From: Plotosus lineatus
Taxonomy: Eukaryota; Chordata; Actinopteri; Siluriformes; Plotosidae
Direction of reading: 5' to 3'
Length of the DNA stretch: 64,000 nucleotides
Assembly: GCA_024760905.1 (NCBI GenBank)
Contig: CM045733.1
Span: 68,093,501-68,157,500, forward strand
The notes below the pieces were generated by a model that saw only the letters and a program-made list of their open reading frames with translations, was not told where the DNA came from and searched no databases. This document shows, in pieces, positions 44,331 through 54,389 of the stretch; within the stretch, counting starts at the first letter, position 1, and the number at the start of each line of letters is the position of its first letter. The position numbers and the translations under genes are program-made.

Positions 44331-44722
44331 TGTACAGTCTGATTGGTCGACTATTTCAGTGTTAAAAATCATCATTCCGTGTAGTCAGTGTTTTGAATCA
44401 AAATGACAGACAGTTACAGTTTGTCACTGACACTTGGAGCCGATATGCATCATCATTATCATGCTTTGAAATAAAAAAAAGTAACAAAATCTTGTTTTAG
44501 TGACTTTTTCTTGTGTTTTTTCTGTACGTGTAGTACATACTACAGCAACTTTACAGGAACAAGTTGCTTATGTTTCTGTTTATTACAGGCTGAACAGATG
44601 CAATTGATTATACAGCGTTTTGCCTGGCTTGAACAGCAGACCTCATTTTAACCTGCCTCTATCATGGATCAAATATGTAAATATAAACTGTAAAAATGTT
44701 TATTGTTTTTAATTTTATAAAA
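44331..44722. other. No gene seen
   Basis: AT-rich unique sequence. Confidence 0.4.
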
Positions 44723-45039
44723 ATATAAACTATAAAAGATGGCAGTAGTGGCCTGGTGGCCCACACTTTCAACGGGTTGTCACTGTTCCCCCAGTGCAGC
44801 TAATTGGGTTATCAAAGGCCGGCCATGTGTCTCACTGTCTACGGTGTGAGGTTCATATAAAAGAACCATTGCTAACTTTCATCAAGAGTAGCTGCAAAGC
44901 CGTCAGCGTGTTTCCGCCCTGCGATGGCCTGGTGAGCTGTCTAAGGTGTACTCTGCCCTCTCCAGGAGTCGGCCGGGATGGGCACCAGCCTCCCCGTGAT
45001 CCTAATTAGGATTAAGCGGTTCAGAAAATGGTGATGAAC
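44723..45039 (+). mobile_element. SINE-A with internal head deletion, first copy of a tandem pair
   Basis: GGCAGTAGTGGCCTGGTGGC runs directly into CCACACTTTCAACGGGTTG, so the second half of the tRNA-like head including the B-box is missing. Body and tail 1 (CCTAATTAGGATTAAGCGG) are intact. The unit with its flank (ATATAAACTAT) is repeated from 45040. Confidence 0.85.
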
Positions 45040-45385
45040 ATATAAACTATGAAAGAAAGACGGCAGTAGTGGTCTGGTGACCCACACTTTCAACGGGCTG
45101 TCACTGTTCCCTCAGTGCACTAACTGGGTTATCAAAGGCCGGCCATGTCTCTCACTGTCTATGGTGTTAGGTTCATGTAAAAGAACCATTGCTGACTTTC
45201 GCCAAGAGTAGCTGCAAAGCCGTCAGCATCTTTCCGCCCTGCGATGGCCTGGTGAGCTGTCCAGGGTGTACTCTGCCCTCACCCGGGGTTGGCTGAGATG
45301 GGCATCAGCCTCCCCATGACCCTAATTAGGATTAACCGGTTCAGAAAAGGAACTGATGAACTGGACAGTTCAGAAAATTAATGAA
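45040..45385 (+). mobile_element. SINE-A with the same deletion, second copy of the tandem pair
   Basis: Same ATATAAACTAT flank, GGCAGTAGTGGTCTGGTGAC, CCACACTTTCAACGGGCTG, body and tail 1 (CCTAATTAGGATTAACCGG). Offset from the first unit is 317 bp. Differences between copies show the duplication is not very recent. Confidence 0.85.
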
Positions 45386-45849
45386 TAACTAGAAAAGTTT
45401 TAATTAATTGAAGTCCTTCATGGTCATTCCTGGTCCATGGTAGATTTTGACCTGGTTTAAGCAATCCAAAGATGTCAGTAGACCAGCCTACTTGGCTACG
45501 AAATGGCTGGGAAATCTGCACTTCCCAGGGTTTCTCTGGTAGTGGGTTCAAAGAGCAACCCTAACACGCAGAGCAGAATTCACAAAGTAGATTTGCATGT
45601 GTCCATCAACACTGATGGTGCCAAATACACCAGAACTCCTGCCTTTGGGTATTTCGCAACCAGTCATGAGGTCATGCACACAGAGGAGGGACTAACATCT
45701 GCAGTCTTTTTAATCCAACCAATAAAATATCTGACTTGCAGATACATGCTATATCGTTCATGAGGAAATATCTTAGTAGAATATTGTTCAGGAATTATAT
45801 ACAACTGGACATTGTTATTAATCTGGTCAGCAAGACAACAAAGGTATTA
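45386..45849. other. No gene seen
   Basis: Unique sequence; an 86-codon frame at 45503 has no recognised domain. Confidence 0.35.
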
Positions 45850-45851
45850 AG

Positions 45852-46188
45852 CCAGTGGTGGCCTGGTGGTAAAGGTCCTGGATTACTGATCCTAATGTTG
45901 GGGGATCAAGTCCCACTCGCCATGGGGTGTCACAGTCCCCCAGTGCAGCGAACTGGGTTGTCAAAGGCCGGCCATGTCTCTCACTGTCTATGGTGTGAGG
46001 CATGTAAAAGAACCATTGCTGACTTTCAACAAGAGTAGGCTGCATAGCCGTCAGAGTGTTTTCGCCCTGCGATGGCCTGGCGAGCTGTCCAGGGTATACT
46101 CTGCCCTCGCCTGGAATCAGCTGGGATAGGCATCAGCCTCCCCCGCGATTCTAATTAGGATTAAGCAGTCACAGAAAATGATGATGAT
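45852..46188 (+). mobile_element. SINE-A, full length
   Basis: A-box TGGCCTGGTGG, GGTCCTGGATTACTGATCC, B-box-like GGGATCAAGTCCC, body and tail 1 (TCTAATTAGGATTAAGCAG), then ATGATGATGAACG. Confidence 0.88.
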
Positions 46189-46364
46189 GAACGAACATGC
46201 TCATGACATGTGTGTATAATAGTCTATAAGCCTGTCATTAAAGAGCACCATCAGGGCATGAGGTAAAGCTTTTTATGGAGTCTTTGTTTGCATGGTGGCA
46301 TAGTCAACGGCCTTGTGGCGAAATTTTAAAATACGGTTCCAGTGGATTTTATATATAAAGTAAT
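46189..46364. other. No gene; holds one copy of a 36-bp repeat
   Basis: AGCCTGTCATTAAAGAGCAC and the next 16 bases (46229-46264) recur with few changes at 48118-48153. Confidence 0.5.
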
Positions 46365-46430
46365 TAATGAATTAATTTTCTAAGCCGCTTAATCCTAATT
46401 AAGTTTATGGGGAGGTTGGTGCCCATCTAT
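46365..46430 (-). mobile_element. SINE tail-1 fragment
   Basis: CTAAGCCGCTTAATCCTAAT and GGGGAGGTTGGTGCCCATC, reverse of tail 1. Confidence 0.7.
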
Positions 46431-46439
46431 ATACATATA

Positions 46440-46440
46440 C

Positions 46441-46493
<53 letters not shown>

Positions 46494-46960
46494 TGTGCGT
46501 GTGTGTTTTACTGAAAAGTTAGAAAAGAGCAGGGCAGTGGGCAGGTCTTTTAGACCTGTGACGTGGTTAGACGTCCCAGCCACCATGAGTCTCCACTGTC
46601 CTGTGTGCATGCCACAAGGACCTGTTTACCAATGCATTCTAAGACTGGGTTCAGCTGATTGTGCGGAAGAATCCACCAAATCGGTTCATCGGACCCAGCA
46701 AAGCATCATGGAGCGCAACCAGGGCACAGTATGATACACACAGGACACTGCTGGCCATCCACTGCATCCTGACCTATCTACAGCCATCTAACTATGTCCG
46801 GGACAAGAGAGTGAGGCTGACGATCTGCGCAACTCTCCCTCACTTAAATCCAAATCAAGTGCAAGTGATGACTTCACCCATACAGCACATCATCGATCTG
46901 ATATGAAGTCATGGTCATCTTCGACTTCGAAGGACGAACAACACATGAAAGAGCATCTTA
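46440..46960. repeat. Dispersed repeat R1, copy 2, with (GT)n
   Basis: (GT)n at 46447-46492, then TTTTACTGAAAAGTTA, AGAGCAGGGCAGTGGGCAGG, TTAGACGTCCCAGCCACCAT, as at 23825-23945. It continues further than copy 1, through CATGCCACAAGGACCTG and GCAAAGCATCATGGAGCG, to about 46960. The element class is unknown. Confidence 0.7.
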
Positions 46961-47031
46961 TATATAAATATACAAGGCTGGAGTTTGACTGTCAATGAAC
47001 TAAGACATGCTCTGCATCTATAATTGCATTA

Positions 47032-47842
47032 CAGCGGTACCTCACCTTACGAAATGAATCCGTTCCAGAGCCTTTTTCGTAATCTGCATTTTTCGTAAAT
47101 TGAACTGCATTTTACATGTAAAACGTGTGATTCGTTCCAAGGCTCCCAATACTACCCCATAAACCCTTTACAAATTATAACAACATACCTTTTAAGACCT
47201 CCTTCTGCTTCAATATCGTACCGATGGTAGACGGGTTTGGCCATATTCCTTTGCGATATCACTCGAGCCCGTTTCTTCTTCTCACTCACACCGCGAATCA
47301 CACGCGCATGTGTGTGCGCGTGTGTGTTGACCAGGTCTTCTGAGCAGAGTTATAATCTTTCAAATGTTTATGGAAGGTTAAAAGCCTGAGTCAAGAAATA
47401 CAGAATAAAACAACAGTAACTCTGTCCTTTACACGAAAAGCATCATGGTGGATTCAGCTCCATAATAGCCAATGGGAGGAAGCTGCATCATCCCTCCTAG
47501 CCAATGGGAGGCCAGTGGGGTGGGATATTGGGAGATAGCCAATAAGAGGGAGCAGTGTCATCCCTCCTAGCCAATGGGAGGCCAGCGGGGCGGGATGTTG
47601 GGAGATAGGCAATGGGAGGTAGCTGTGTCATCCCTCCTAGCCAATGGGAAGTCAGCGAGGCAGGATGTTTGAACGTCATTGATGGGAGAGCAGCTCATGC
47701 ATGGTTTTAATGTTTGAATTTTTAAGATGGCGCTTTCGTAACGTGAACTTGTTTCGTATCCAGAGACAAAAATTTTAGAAAAATGTGTTTCGTAACCTGA
47801 ATTTTTTGTTTGGTGAGACTTTTGTAAAGTGAGGTACCACTG
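47032..47842 (-). mobile_element. Tigger/pogo-like element copy 3
   Basis: CAGCGGTACCTCACCTTACG at the left and AAAGTGAGGTACCACTG at the right, with TA at 47030-47031 and 47843-47844. The helix-turn-helix coding part is reduced to 47185-47300 (minus). An internal CCAAT-containing sequence has been amplified (next entry). Confidence 0.92.
47461..47690. repeat. 70-bp tandem repeat with CCAAT boxes
   Basis: A 70-bp unit made of 32- and 38-bp halves, each starting with a form of AGCCAATGGG. Exact AGCCAATGGG occurs at 47467, 47499, 47569 and 47639; variants AGCCAATAAG at 47537 and AGGCAATGGG at 47607. Spacing alternates 32 and 38 bp. The exact form fits the NF-Y consensus RRCCAATSRG. Copies 1 and 2 of the element have the same sequence only once or twice. 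Confidence 0.9.
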
Positions 47843-47844
47843 TA

Positions 47845-48639
47845 TTTATTTTGTTATTGACAGTGTATAAACAAGAAAAGTTAAATGGTCTGCCACTGAC
47901 AGTGTCTAGACCGAGGCTTGATCTGCAGAAGGTCATATTGGAGTTGTTCTCACCAAAGCCTGAGCATATGTTCACATAAGCAGAGATCAGCACTCTTGGG
48001 CTGGTGTAGAAAATGCATCTTGTCAAGGTCTGGGATCAACGTTGGTCTAAAGAGGCTTTTCCTGCAGGGTTTGCTTTTTATAAAACCCTTAGCATTAAAA
48101 ATAAAGACATGATTAAAAGCCTGTCATTAAAGAGCACTATCAGGGCACAAGGTCTCGAAATGCTGCAAGAAGCACAGCAAGAAATTCTCCCCTGAACCAA
48201 TCTGCAGCATCCACACTTACAGATTTTGTGTGAAGTAATACAGATTGCTCTTTCACTCCTTTTAAATTGAAAAAAATATTTGGGAGATTTTACAGGTACC
48301 AGGGTTAAACTTGTAGAAACCTCAGCCAATCAGGTACCAGGACATTCAGTCTTTGCTTGACCTCATTAAGCAGCTTGCAGCCAATTTAAATTTTAAGAAC
48401 ATCATTCCGAATTACTCTGAGTCGACCCTCAATTTGTTGTTGCAAGATACAAAACAGCTTCTATATAAACAGCTCATGCTTGTGCCAAACACTCCTGGGA
48501 CTCAAACCTTTGAACATTTCTTCAGCGAGTCTATCAAACCATTAACCATCTATCTATGAGCCATAAATATTCACAATTATGGACTAAAATAAAGGAGCGG
48601 GGGTATTCATTTATCTAAATAACAGCAGAAAACTCAGCC
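47845..48639. other. No gene recognised
   Basis: Unique sequence apart from the 36-bp repeat at 48118-48153. Several short frames on both strands have no recognised domain. Confidence 0.35.
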
Positions 48640-48965
48640 AACCAGTTGTCGTTTAAATTGATATTTTTGTTGTTGCACTTGAATTGTGTTTGTCTTCGCA
48701 GCTCAACGTTTGAAAGTCTGGCAAATTAGTATTCCTATTTCTTCGTTGTTGACCTTGACTTTTAAAAGGAACAGTTTATTGAATGCAAATTATCTCTGTA
48801 CATCTGATTGCAAGGCAGGGCACTGAGCATTGTCATGTGCTTACAGTCTGTATGCGTACAAGATCACTGTAAAGACGGGGTTTACAAATGAGACTGTGCC
48901 CTTGCTAATGAAAACAAAACCCAGATGGAAATCACTGGTGCAGGACTTTAGTTTTAGATCATTTA
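48640..48965. other. Repeat-poor block, candidate regulatory DNA
   Basis: No repeat or coding frame recognised. It contains an exact octamer ATGCAAAT at 48783-48790 (POU-factor type site) next to TATCTCTGTACATCTGATTG. Conservation unknown. Confidence 0.3.
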
Positions 48966-49011
48966 TAAGTAAAAAATATGTATTAATAACCGGAGAGTAG
49001 TGTTTAGAGGC

Positions 49012-49318
49012 AGTGGCGGCCCGGTGGCAGGGTGCTGACCTACTAATCCGAAGGTCGGCGGTTTAAGCCCCACTATCACCGAGTTGTCAATGCTGTCCCC
49101 GCAGTGCAACTAACCATGTCTCTCACTGTCTGTGGTGAAAGAACCACTGCTGTCATTCATAAAAAAAAGAAATAAATAAATAGTCCATTAAGTTGATGTC
49201 ATTGTGTTTCTGCCCTGCAACATGGTCTGGTGAGCTGTTCAGGGTGTACTCTGTCCTCGCCCAGCGATGGCTAAGATGAGCGCCAGTCTCTCCGTGACCT
49301 TAATTCGGATTAACACAG
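49012..49318 (+). mobile_element. SINE-A, diverged, with A-rich insertion
   Basis: A-box TGGCGGCCCGGTGGC region, GGTCGGCGGTTTAAGCCCC (B-box changed), body with AAAAAAAAGAAATAAATAAA inserted near 49160, and tail 1 (CCTTAATTCGGATTAA). Confidence 0.8.
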
Positions 49319-50177
49319 CAGTGAGTGTTTCAGCGCATTGCTATTTGTCCACTCAACAGTCTACAACAGCAATCTGCACACCAGAATAAGCCAATGGAAT
49401 TAAAGTAATTATAATTCTGTAGTCTCCACTACTGGACTTGTACAATGCGGCTGGTAGCAAAATCGATAGCACCTTGATAGAAATGATGCAGTTTGCTTGG
49501 AAGAATGGAGTGGATATTTTTGTGAAGAATGTGACGTGAGTGCAGAATAACCCTGTAAGTCATTTCACAAAACGTAGATATGAACCAACAGAAAAGTGAT
49601 TAAGTAAAACCTGAGACGGAAAATCTTTAATTAATTTCCCAGAATCCCCAACCAGACATGACTGCATCTTAAACTGCTTATTTCTGTGGACAGAAGTGTG
49701 AAAGAGGAGAAAGACCAAATTAAAAAGGATTTGTTAATTTGTTTTTATTATATATTTTTCTCTTCTCTTTCAAAAGAATAGCTGATGAATGTCACTGCAC
49801 ACAGCGTCATTATAAGGTGGTGGAAAGTTCTCATTAAGAAAGAAAAAGAAATAAACAGACTGGAACACATTGCAGACCCAGTGGTTAGCATGGCAACTAA
49901 GACTAGTTGACGAAGGAAGGTGTAGGGAGGACAAAGAGGAGAATTTATGGAAAACTTTCCCAATTACATAGCGGTGACAAAGCCGTTCCAGAATCCTACA
50001 CTTGGCAGCAAGACTGTGTGGCAGTAGAAGAAAGGTCAGTGGTAATTATTCTATAGAAAGGTTCCTTATAACCAGGGACCGCCAAAGACACTGCAAAAGC
50101 TAAGACATGTTTTTGGGGGTTTCAAATAATTATAAATTGGCCTCTTCTGCCACCTGCAGGCCATGAAAATAGATAGA
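49319..50177. other. No gene seen
   Basis: Unique sequence, about 850 bp. Confidence 0.4.
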
Positions 50178-50372
50178 CAGGCAATTTGGAGCAGCCAATT
50201 AACCGATTGTGCATGTTTTTGGACTGTGGGAGGAAACCAGATTACCCAGAGGAAAGCCACACAAGCATGGGGAGAACATGCAAACTCCACACAGAAACGC
50301 CCAGGCCTGGAATCGAACCCAGACCTTCTTCCGTGAGGCGGATGTGCTAGCCTCTACGCCACCGTGCTGCCT
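50178..50372 (-). mobile_element. SINE-B, head half
   Basis: GGCAATTTGGAGCAGCCAAT, TTTTTGGACTGTGGGAGGAA, GGGGAGAACATGCAAACTC, B-box complement GGAATCGAACCC, and CTACGCCACCGTGCTGCC. Confidence 0.85.
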
Positions 50373-50464
50373 TATATCAAAATAAAATGGCTTCATCATT
50401 TGGGAGATATTCTGGTTTGTTTTCAGTGTTGTAAGTGCATACAAATATAAGTTAATATTGGTTT

Positions 50465-50605
50465 ATATAAAGCATTTAGCAGATTGCCTTATGCAGAGTT
50501 ATTACATTTATTATATATATTTTTTTAATTCAACTGCACAACAGTGGCAGGTTGATGGGACGGGGGCTTCAACCACCAACCACTGGATTGATGCACAGTA
50601 AAAAC
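50465..50605. repeat. Fish-type dispersed repeat
   Basis: AAGCATTTAGCAGATTGCCT, ATGCAGAGTTATTACATTTA and GGGGGCTTCAACCACCAACC match a widely dispersed teleost sequence known from family knowledge. Its right part resembles a reversed tRNA-like head. Confidence 0.6.
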
Positions 50606-51029
50606 AGGACATTGCTTCTCTAAATTAAATTTGGATTGTAAAAGTATTTTTGAAACAATTCTCCCTTTCCTTGACCTCCTCTTCCAGAACTTCTCAGGGA
50701 GAGTACTGACACATTTCCCAGTTATCCCTGGGCTCTTCTCCCATTCAGAGGAGTGCAGGACGCAAGATTCCTGGGGCATTACTGTTGGCTTCTTACATTG
50801 TGAAATGAATCCTTCTTGAATGGCTGAACTCATTGCCCTTTTTATAAGTGTGAGTCCAGATATCATTCAGAGGAACTTCTACCCTACTGCCTGTGCTCAT
50901 GATTTTGTTCTTTTTGTCACTACCCATATGGCAAATAGGCGAGGTCATGAATGTATGTTGTGTGTGTGTGTGTATGTAGATAAAGTATAGTGAAAGCTTC
51001 GCCTTGAAACTCAGCAATGCACTAACAGC
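50606..51029. other. No gene seen
   Basis: Unique sequence with a short (GT)n at 50958. Confidence 0.4.
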
Positions 51030-51218
51030 AATGCAGCCTACTGTTCACCAAAGTCAGCAATAATTCCTTTACATGCCTCTCACCACATACAATTAGAGAC
51101 CTGTTCAGCCTTTGATAACCTCATTAGGTGCAGGGGGGGGGGGGGGTACAGTGGGGCTTGAACCCTCAACCCTGGGATTGGTAATCCAGTAGCTTACCAC
51201 CAGGCCACCACTGCCTTA
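51030..51218 (-). mobile_element. SINE-A, tail truncated
   Basis: AAAGTCAGCAATAATTCC, ACAATTAGAGACCTGTTC, TTTGATAACCTCATTAGG, head complement GCTTGAACCCTCAACCCTGG and CAGGCCACCACTGCC, then (TTA)n. Confidence 0.8.
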
Positions 51219-51238
51219 TTATTATTATTATTATTATT

Positions 51239-51563
51239 CAGTTCAGTTCGTTTTCTGTAACTGCTTAATCCTAATTAGGGTCGCGGGGAGGCTGGCGCCC
51301 ATCCCAGCCAACTCCGGGCGAGGGCATAGTACACCCTGCATAGCTCACCAGGCTATCGCAGGTCAGAAACACGCTGACAGCTTTGCAGCTACCCTTGTCG
51401 AAAGTTGCCTCTCACCATAGACAGTGAGAGACATGGCCGGCCTTTGATAACCCAATTAGCTGAACTGGGGGGGACAATGACAACCTTGTGGAGAGTGGGA
51501 CTCGAACCCCCAATCTTTGGATCAGTGATCCAGCACCCTACACCACTAGACCATTACTGGCCC
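51239..51563 (-). mobile_element. SINE-A, nearly full length
   Basis: Tail 1 (ACTGCTTAATCCTAATTAGG), body missing a few bases around 51405 (GAAAGTTGCCTCTCACC), and head with GGACTCGAACCCCC and CACTAGACCATTACTGG. Confidence 0.88.
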
Positions 51564-51615
<52 letters not shown>

Positions 51616-51650
51616 ATTAAGAAAAAGAAGAAAAAGAAGAAGAACCAAGA
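51564..51650. repeat. (ATT)n then (AAG)n simple repeats
   Basis: About 17 ATT units (51564-51615), then AAGAAAAAGAAGAAG. Confidence 0.95.
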
Positions 51651-51727
51651 TGACCAATGTCAGACCCTTCTTATGGTATTGGGATCTTCAAGTTAAACAG
51701 ACAAAGAGACTTTTTTTCTTAAACTAA

Positions 51728-52070
51728 GTTCATTCATTAATTTTCTGAACCACTTAAACCTAATTAGGGTCGCGAGAAGGCTGGTGCCCATCTTAGCTGA
51801 CTCTGGGTGAGGGCAGAGTACACCCTAGGCAGCTCACCAGAGTATCACAGAGCAGAAACATACTGACAGCAACTCACTTGCCTACTCTTCATGAACAACA
51901 GCACCCTAGGTGTGAGAGTGTCAATGGCTGTATGAATGTTGGCCCTGTGATGGCCTGGCATGCTGTCCAGGGTGTACCCCACCCTTGTCCAAAGTTGGTG
52001 TAGATGGGCGCGAGCCTTTCTGTGACCCCAATGAGCAATAAGCGGCTTTGAAATTAAATGAATGAATGAA
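51728..52070. mobile_element. Head-to-head pair of SINE tail segments
   Basis: Left part (51728-51885) is reversed tail 1 (CACTTAAACCTAATTAGGG ... GCAGCTCACCAGAGTATCAC). Right part (51903-52070) is forward SINE-B 3' part (GGTGTGAGAGTG, CCCTGTGATGGCCTGGCATG, GATGGGCGCGAGCC) ending in ATGAATGAATGAA. Together they form an inverted arrangement. Confidence 0.75.
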
Positions 52071-52966
52071 AATTTGATGTAAAATCAAGGAACATTGTAC
52101 TCATAATGAAGCATGGTGGTGTCAGCATCATTCTACATGACTGTTTTATCCTCGGCTGGGACTGGAACTATAGTCAATATAGTAATGATGGACCTGCAGA
52201 AAAAGAAAAAGAAAAAATGCTGCGAAAGGATAGGTTCAGAAGAGAAATCAACATTGTGGAATAAACCCTATTCGAAAATTAAGAAGAGAGTTTTGCACAT
52301 CGTATCCAATTACAAGTTTCCGAATTGGAACATTTTTCCAAGGAGGAATGGAAAAAAAGATGATACGAGATAGTAAACATTTACCTCAAAAGTCAGGTTG
52401 ATTACTGTATTACAAGTAAGAGCTGATTGAGCGGGGTATTCTTTAACTGGTGCGCACGTTTATATCACAAGGTTTGGTTATGTTGGCTTTTCATTCTTTT
52501 TGTTGTTGTAATTTTTCTATTTGGTTGTTTGTTTGTTTGTTTGTTTGTTTGTTTGTCTTTGACTTTAATTATATTGAAACCTGCTGCACTTTAATAAGAG
52601 ACAAGGACATGATTTATTGGTTTCCTTTTTTTCCATCACAAAAAACTACAATTCGGAGGAATGTATAGACTTTTTATCGCACACAAGGGAGGGAACAAAG
52701 CATCTGATTTTTGATGTTTATGAAATATTAAGTCTTATCCAGTAATTAATTATATTGTATTCATCTAATAAAATTAAACTGTTTCTTTTTAATCTTTATC
52801 AATGGTACTGACACTATTAGTATTATTCAATATTATTAGGACTGCTGATGTTACATTTTTATATTTTTATGAGTGTTATTTATTGAATTATGTACTTAGG
52901 ATGGAATCATATGCATCATTGTTCACTGTTTGTCCAAACCATCACTAATACCTGTAAATCTCTTAT
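52071..52966. other. No gene; (TTTG)n at 52524-52556
   Basis: Unique AT-rich sequence with one tetranucleotide tract. No recognised domain in the 86-codon frame at 52113. Confidence 0.4.
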
Positions 52967-53212
52967 TTCTGAAACCACTTAATCCTACTTCAGTCAAGGG
53001 GAGGCTGGAGCCTATTTCAGCCAACACTGGGTGAAAGTGGGGTACACACTGAAGAGCTTACCGGTCCAATTTGAACGAGCCGAAAGGGCAATTTGAAGCA
53101 GCTAATTTAGCCTAATGTGCATGTCTTTGGACTGTTGGAGGAAACCAGAGGACTTGAAGAAACCCATGCAGGCACGGGGAGAAGACGCAAACTCCATACT
53201 CAGGGCGAGATA
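52967..53212 (-). mobile_element. SINE-B, diverged
   Basis: ACCACTTAATCCTACTTCAG, GGGGAGGCTGGAGCC, GGGCAATTTGAAGCAGC, TCTTTGGACTGTTGGAGGA, GGCACGGGGAGAAGACGC. Confidence 0.75.
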
Positions 53213-53284
53213 AATAAATATTATTTTATATTTACAGTTTTTCTGATTATTTTTATCCACAGGCTGCATGAGATCCTTGTGTTT

Positions 53285-53400
53285 ATATAGTTTCCTCCAG
53301 GTAGTCTGGTTTCCTCCCCCAGACCAAAGACATGCACGTTGGACAACTTAGTAGAACTTCGTAGAATTAAACAGTTGTGCAAATAAGTGAATGAGTGAAG
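53285..53400 (+). mobile_element. SINE-B middle fragment
   Basis: AGTTTCCTCCAGGTAGTCTG, TTTCCTCCCCCAGACCAAAG and AATAAGTGAATGAGTGAAG, forward orientation. Confidence 0.5.
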
Positions 53401-53449
53401 GGACGCTTCATGTGGGAGCTTCCCCCAGGAAGTCAATTAATCCATTTGT

Positions 53450-53750
53450 TCTCTATTTTGCTTATCTATCTGGGGAACAGGAGACGCTGGAAGCAAGTCC
53501 AACTGATTTAATGTGAGAGGTAAAGTACACACTGGACACATTATCAATACAACTTTTTCAGGACTAACACAAACGCATAACACATTTCACACTCACGTTG
53601 CCAGTCGAGAGGAATCAGTTGACCTAATTCACATGCTTTTGGTTTGATGGAGGAAACCTGAGAAGCAGATACAGAACGACCCCGACTCAGATGCAGGGTT
53701 TTAAGAATTTTCTTGCTGTGGGGGCCACGGTTTCACACCGCACTGCCCCA
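53450..53750 (-). mobile_element. SINE-B, strongly diverged
   Basis: GGAGACGCTGGAAGCAAGTC, TACACACTGGACACATTATC, GGTTTGATGGAGGAAACCTG, TTTCTTGCTGTGGGGGCC. Order of landmarks matches SINE-B in reverse. Confidence 0.55.
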
Positions 53751-54015
53751 AAAAGGACATTTTTATTTAAATGACCAGGCAAAGCTTCTCACTACTTCTT
53801 GCAAAAACTTTTAATTAAAACTTTATAAATATACTAGTACTTGTTTTAAGTAAATCTTACTGTTTAAAATAAATACTGTTGGTTAAACTACAATTTGTTT
53901 TCATATAAATTTATACATATTCAGTAACCATTTCACTGCGTAGAAAGATTCATTAAAATTATTCGGCCATGGGAAAATATTTATTTAATCTTCCAGTCCT
54001 AATACTAGTAATTCA
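53751..54015. other. No gene seen
   Basis: AT-rich unique spacer. Confidence 0.4.
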
Positions 54016-54389
54016 TCATTTTCCATAACCGCTTAATCCTAATTAGGGTCGCGGGGAGGCTGGCGCCCATCCCAGCCGACTCGAGGCGAGGGCAGAGTAC
54101 ACCCTAGACAGCTCACCTGGCCACCGCAGGGTGGAAACACACTGACGGCTTTGCAGCTACTCTTGTCGAAAGTCAGCAATGGTTCATTTACATGAACCTC
54201 TCACCATAGACAGTGAGAGACATGGTCCGCCTTTGATAACCCAGTGAGTCGCACTGGGGGGTGGGGGCAGTGACAACCTATGGTGAGTGGGGCAGTGACA
54301 ACCTATGGTGAGTGGGGCTCGAACCCCCCCCCCAACCTTAGGATCAGTGATCCAGCACCTTTACCACTAGGCCACCACTGCCCTTTACG
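54016..54389 (-). mobile_element. SINE-A, full length, internal 26-bp duplication
   Basis: Tail 1 (ACCGCTTAATCCTAATTAGG), body, and head. Inside, GCAGTGACAACCTATGGTGA and its continuation occur twice in a row near 54267-54320. Flanks CTAGTAATTCA (54005-54015) and CTGGTAATTCA (54390-54400) look like an 11-bp target repeat with one change. Confidence 0.88.
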
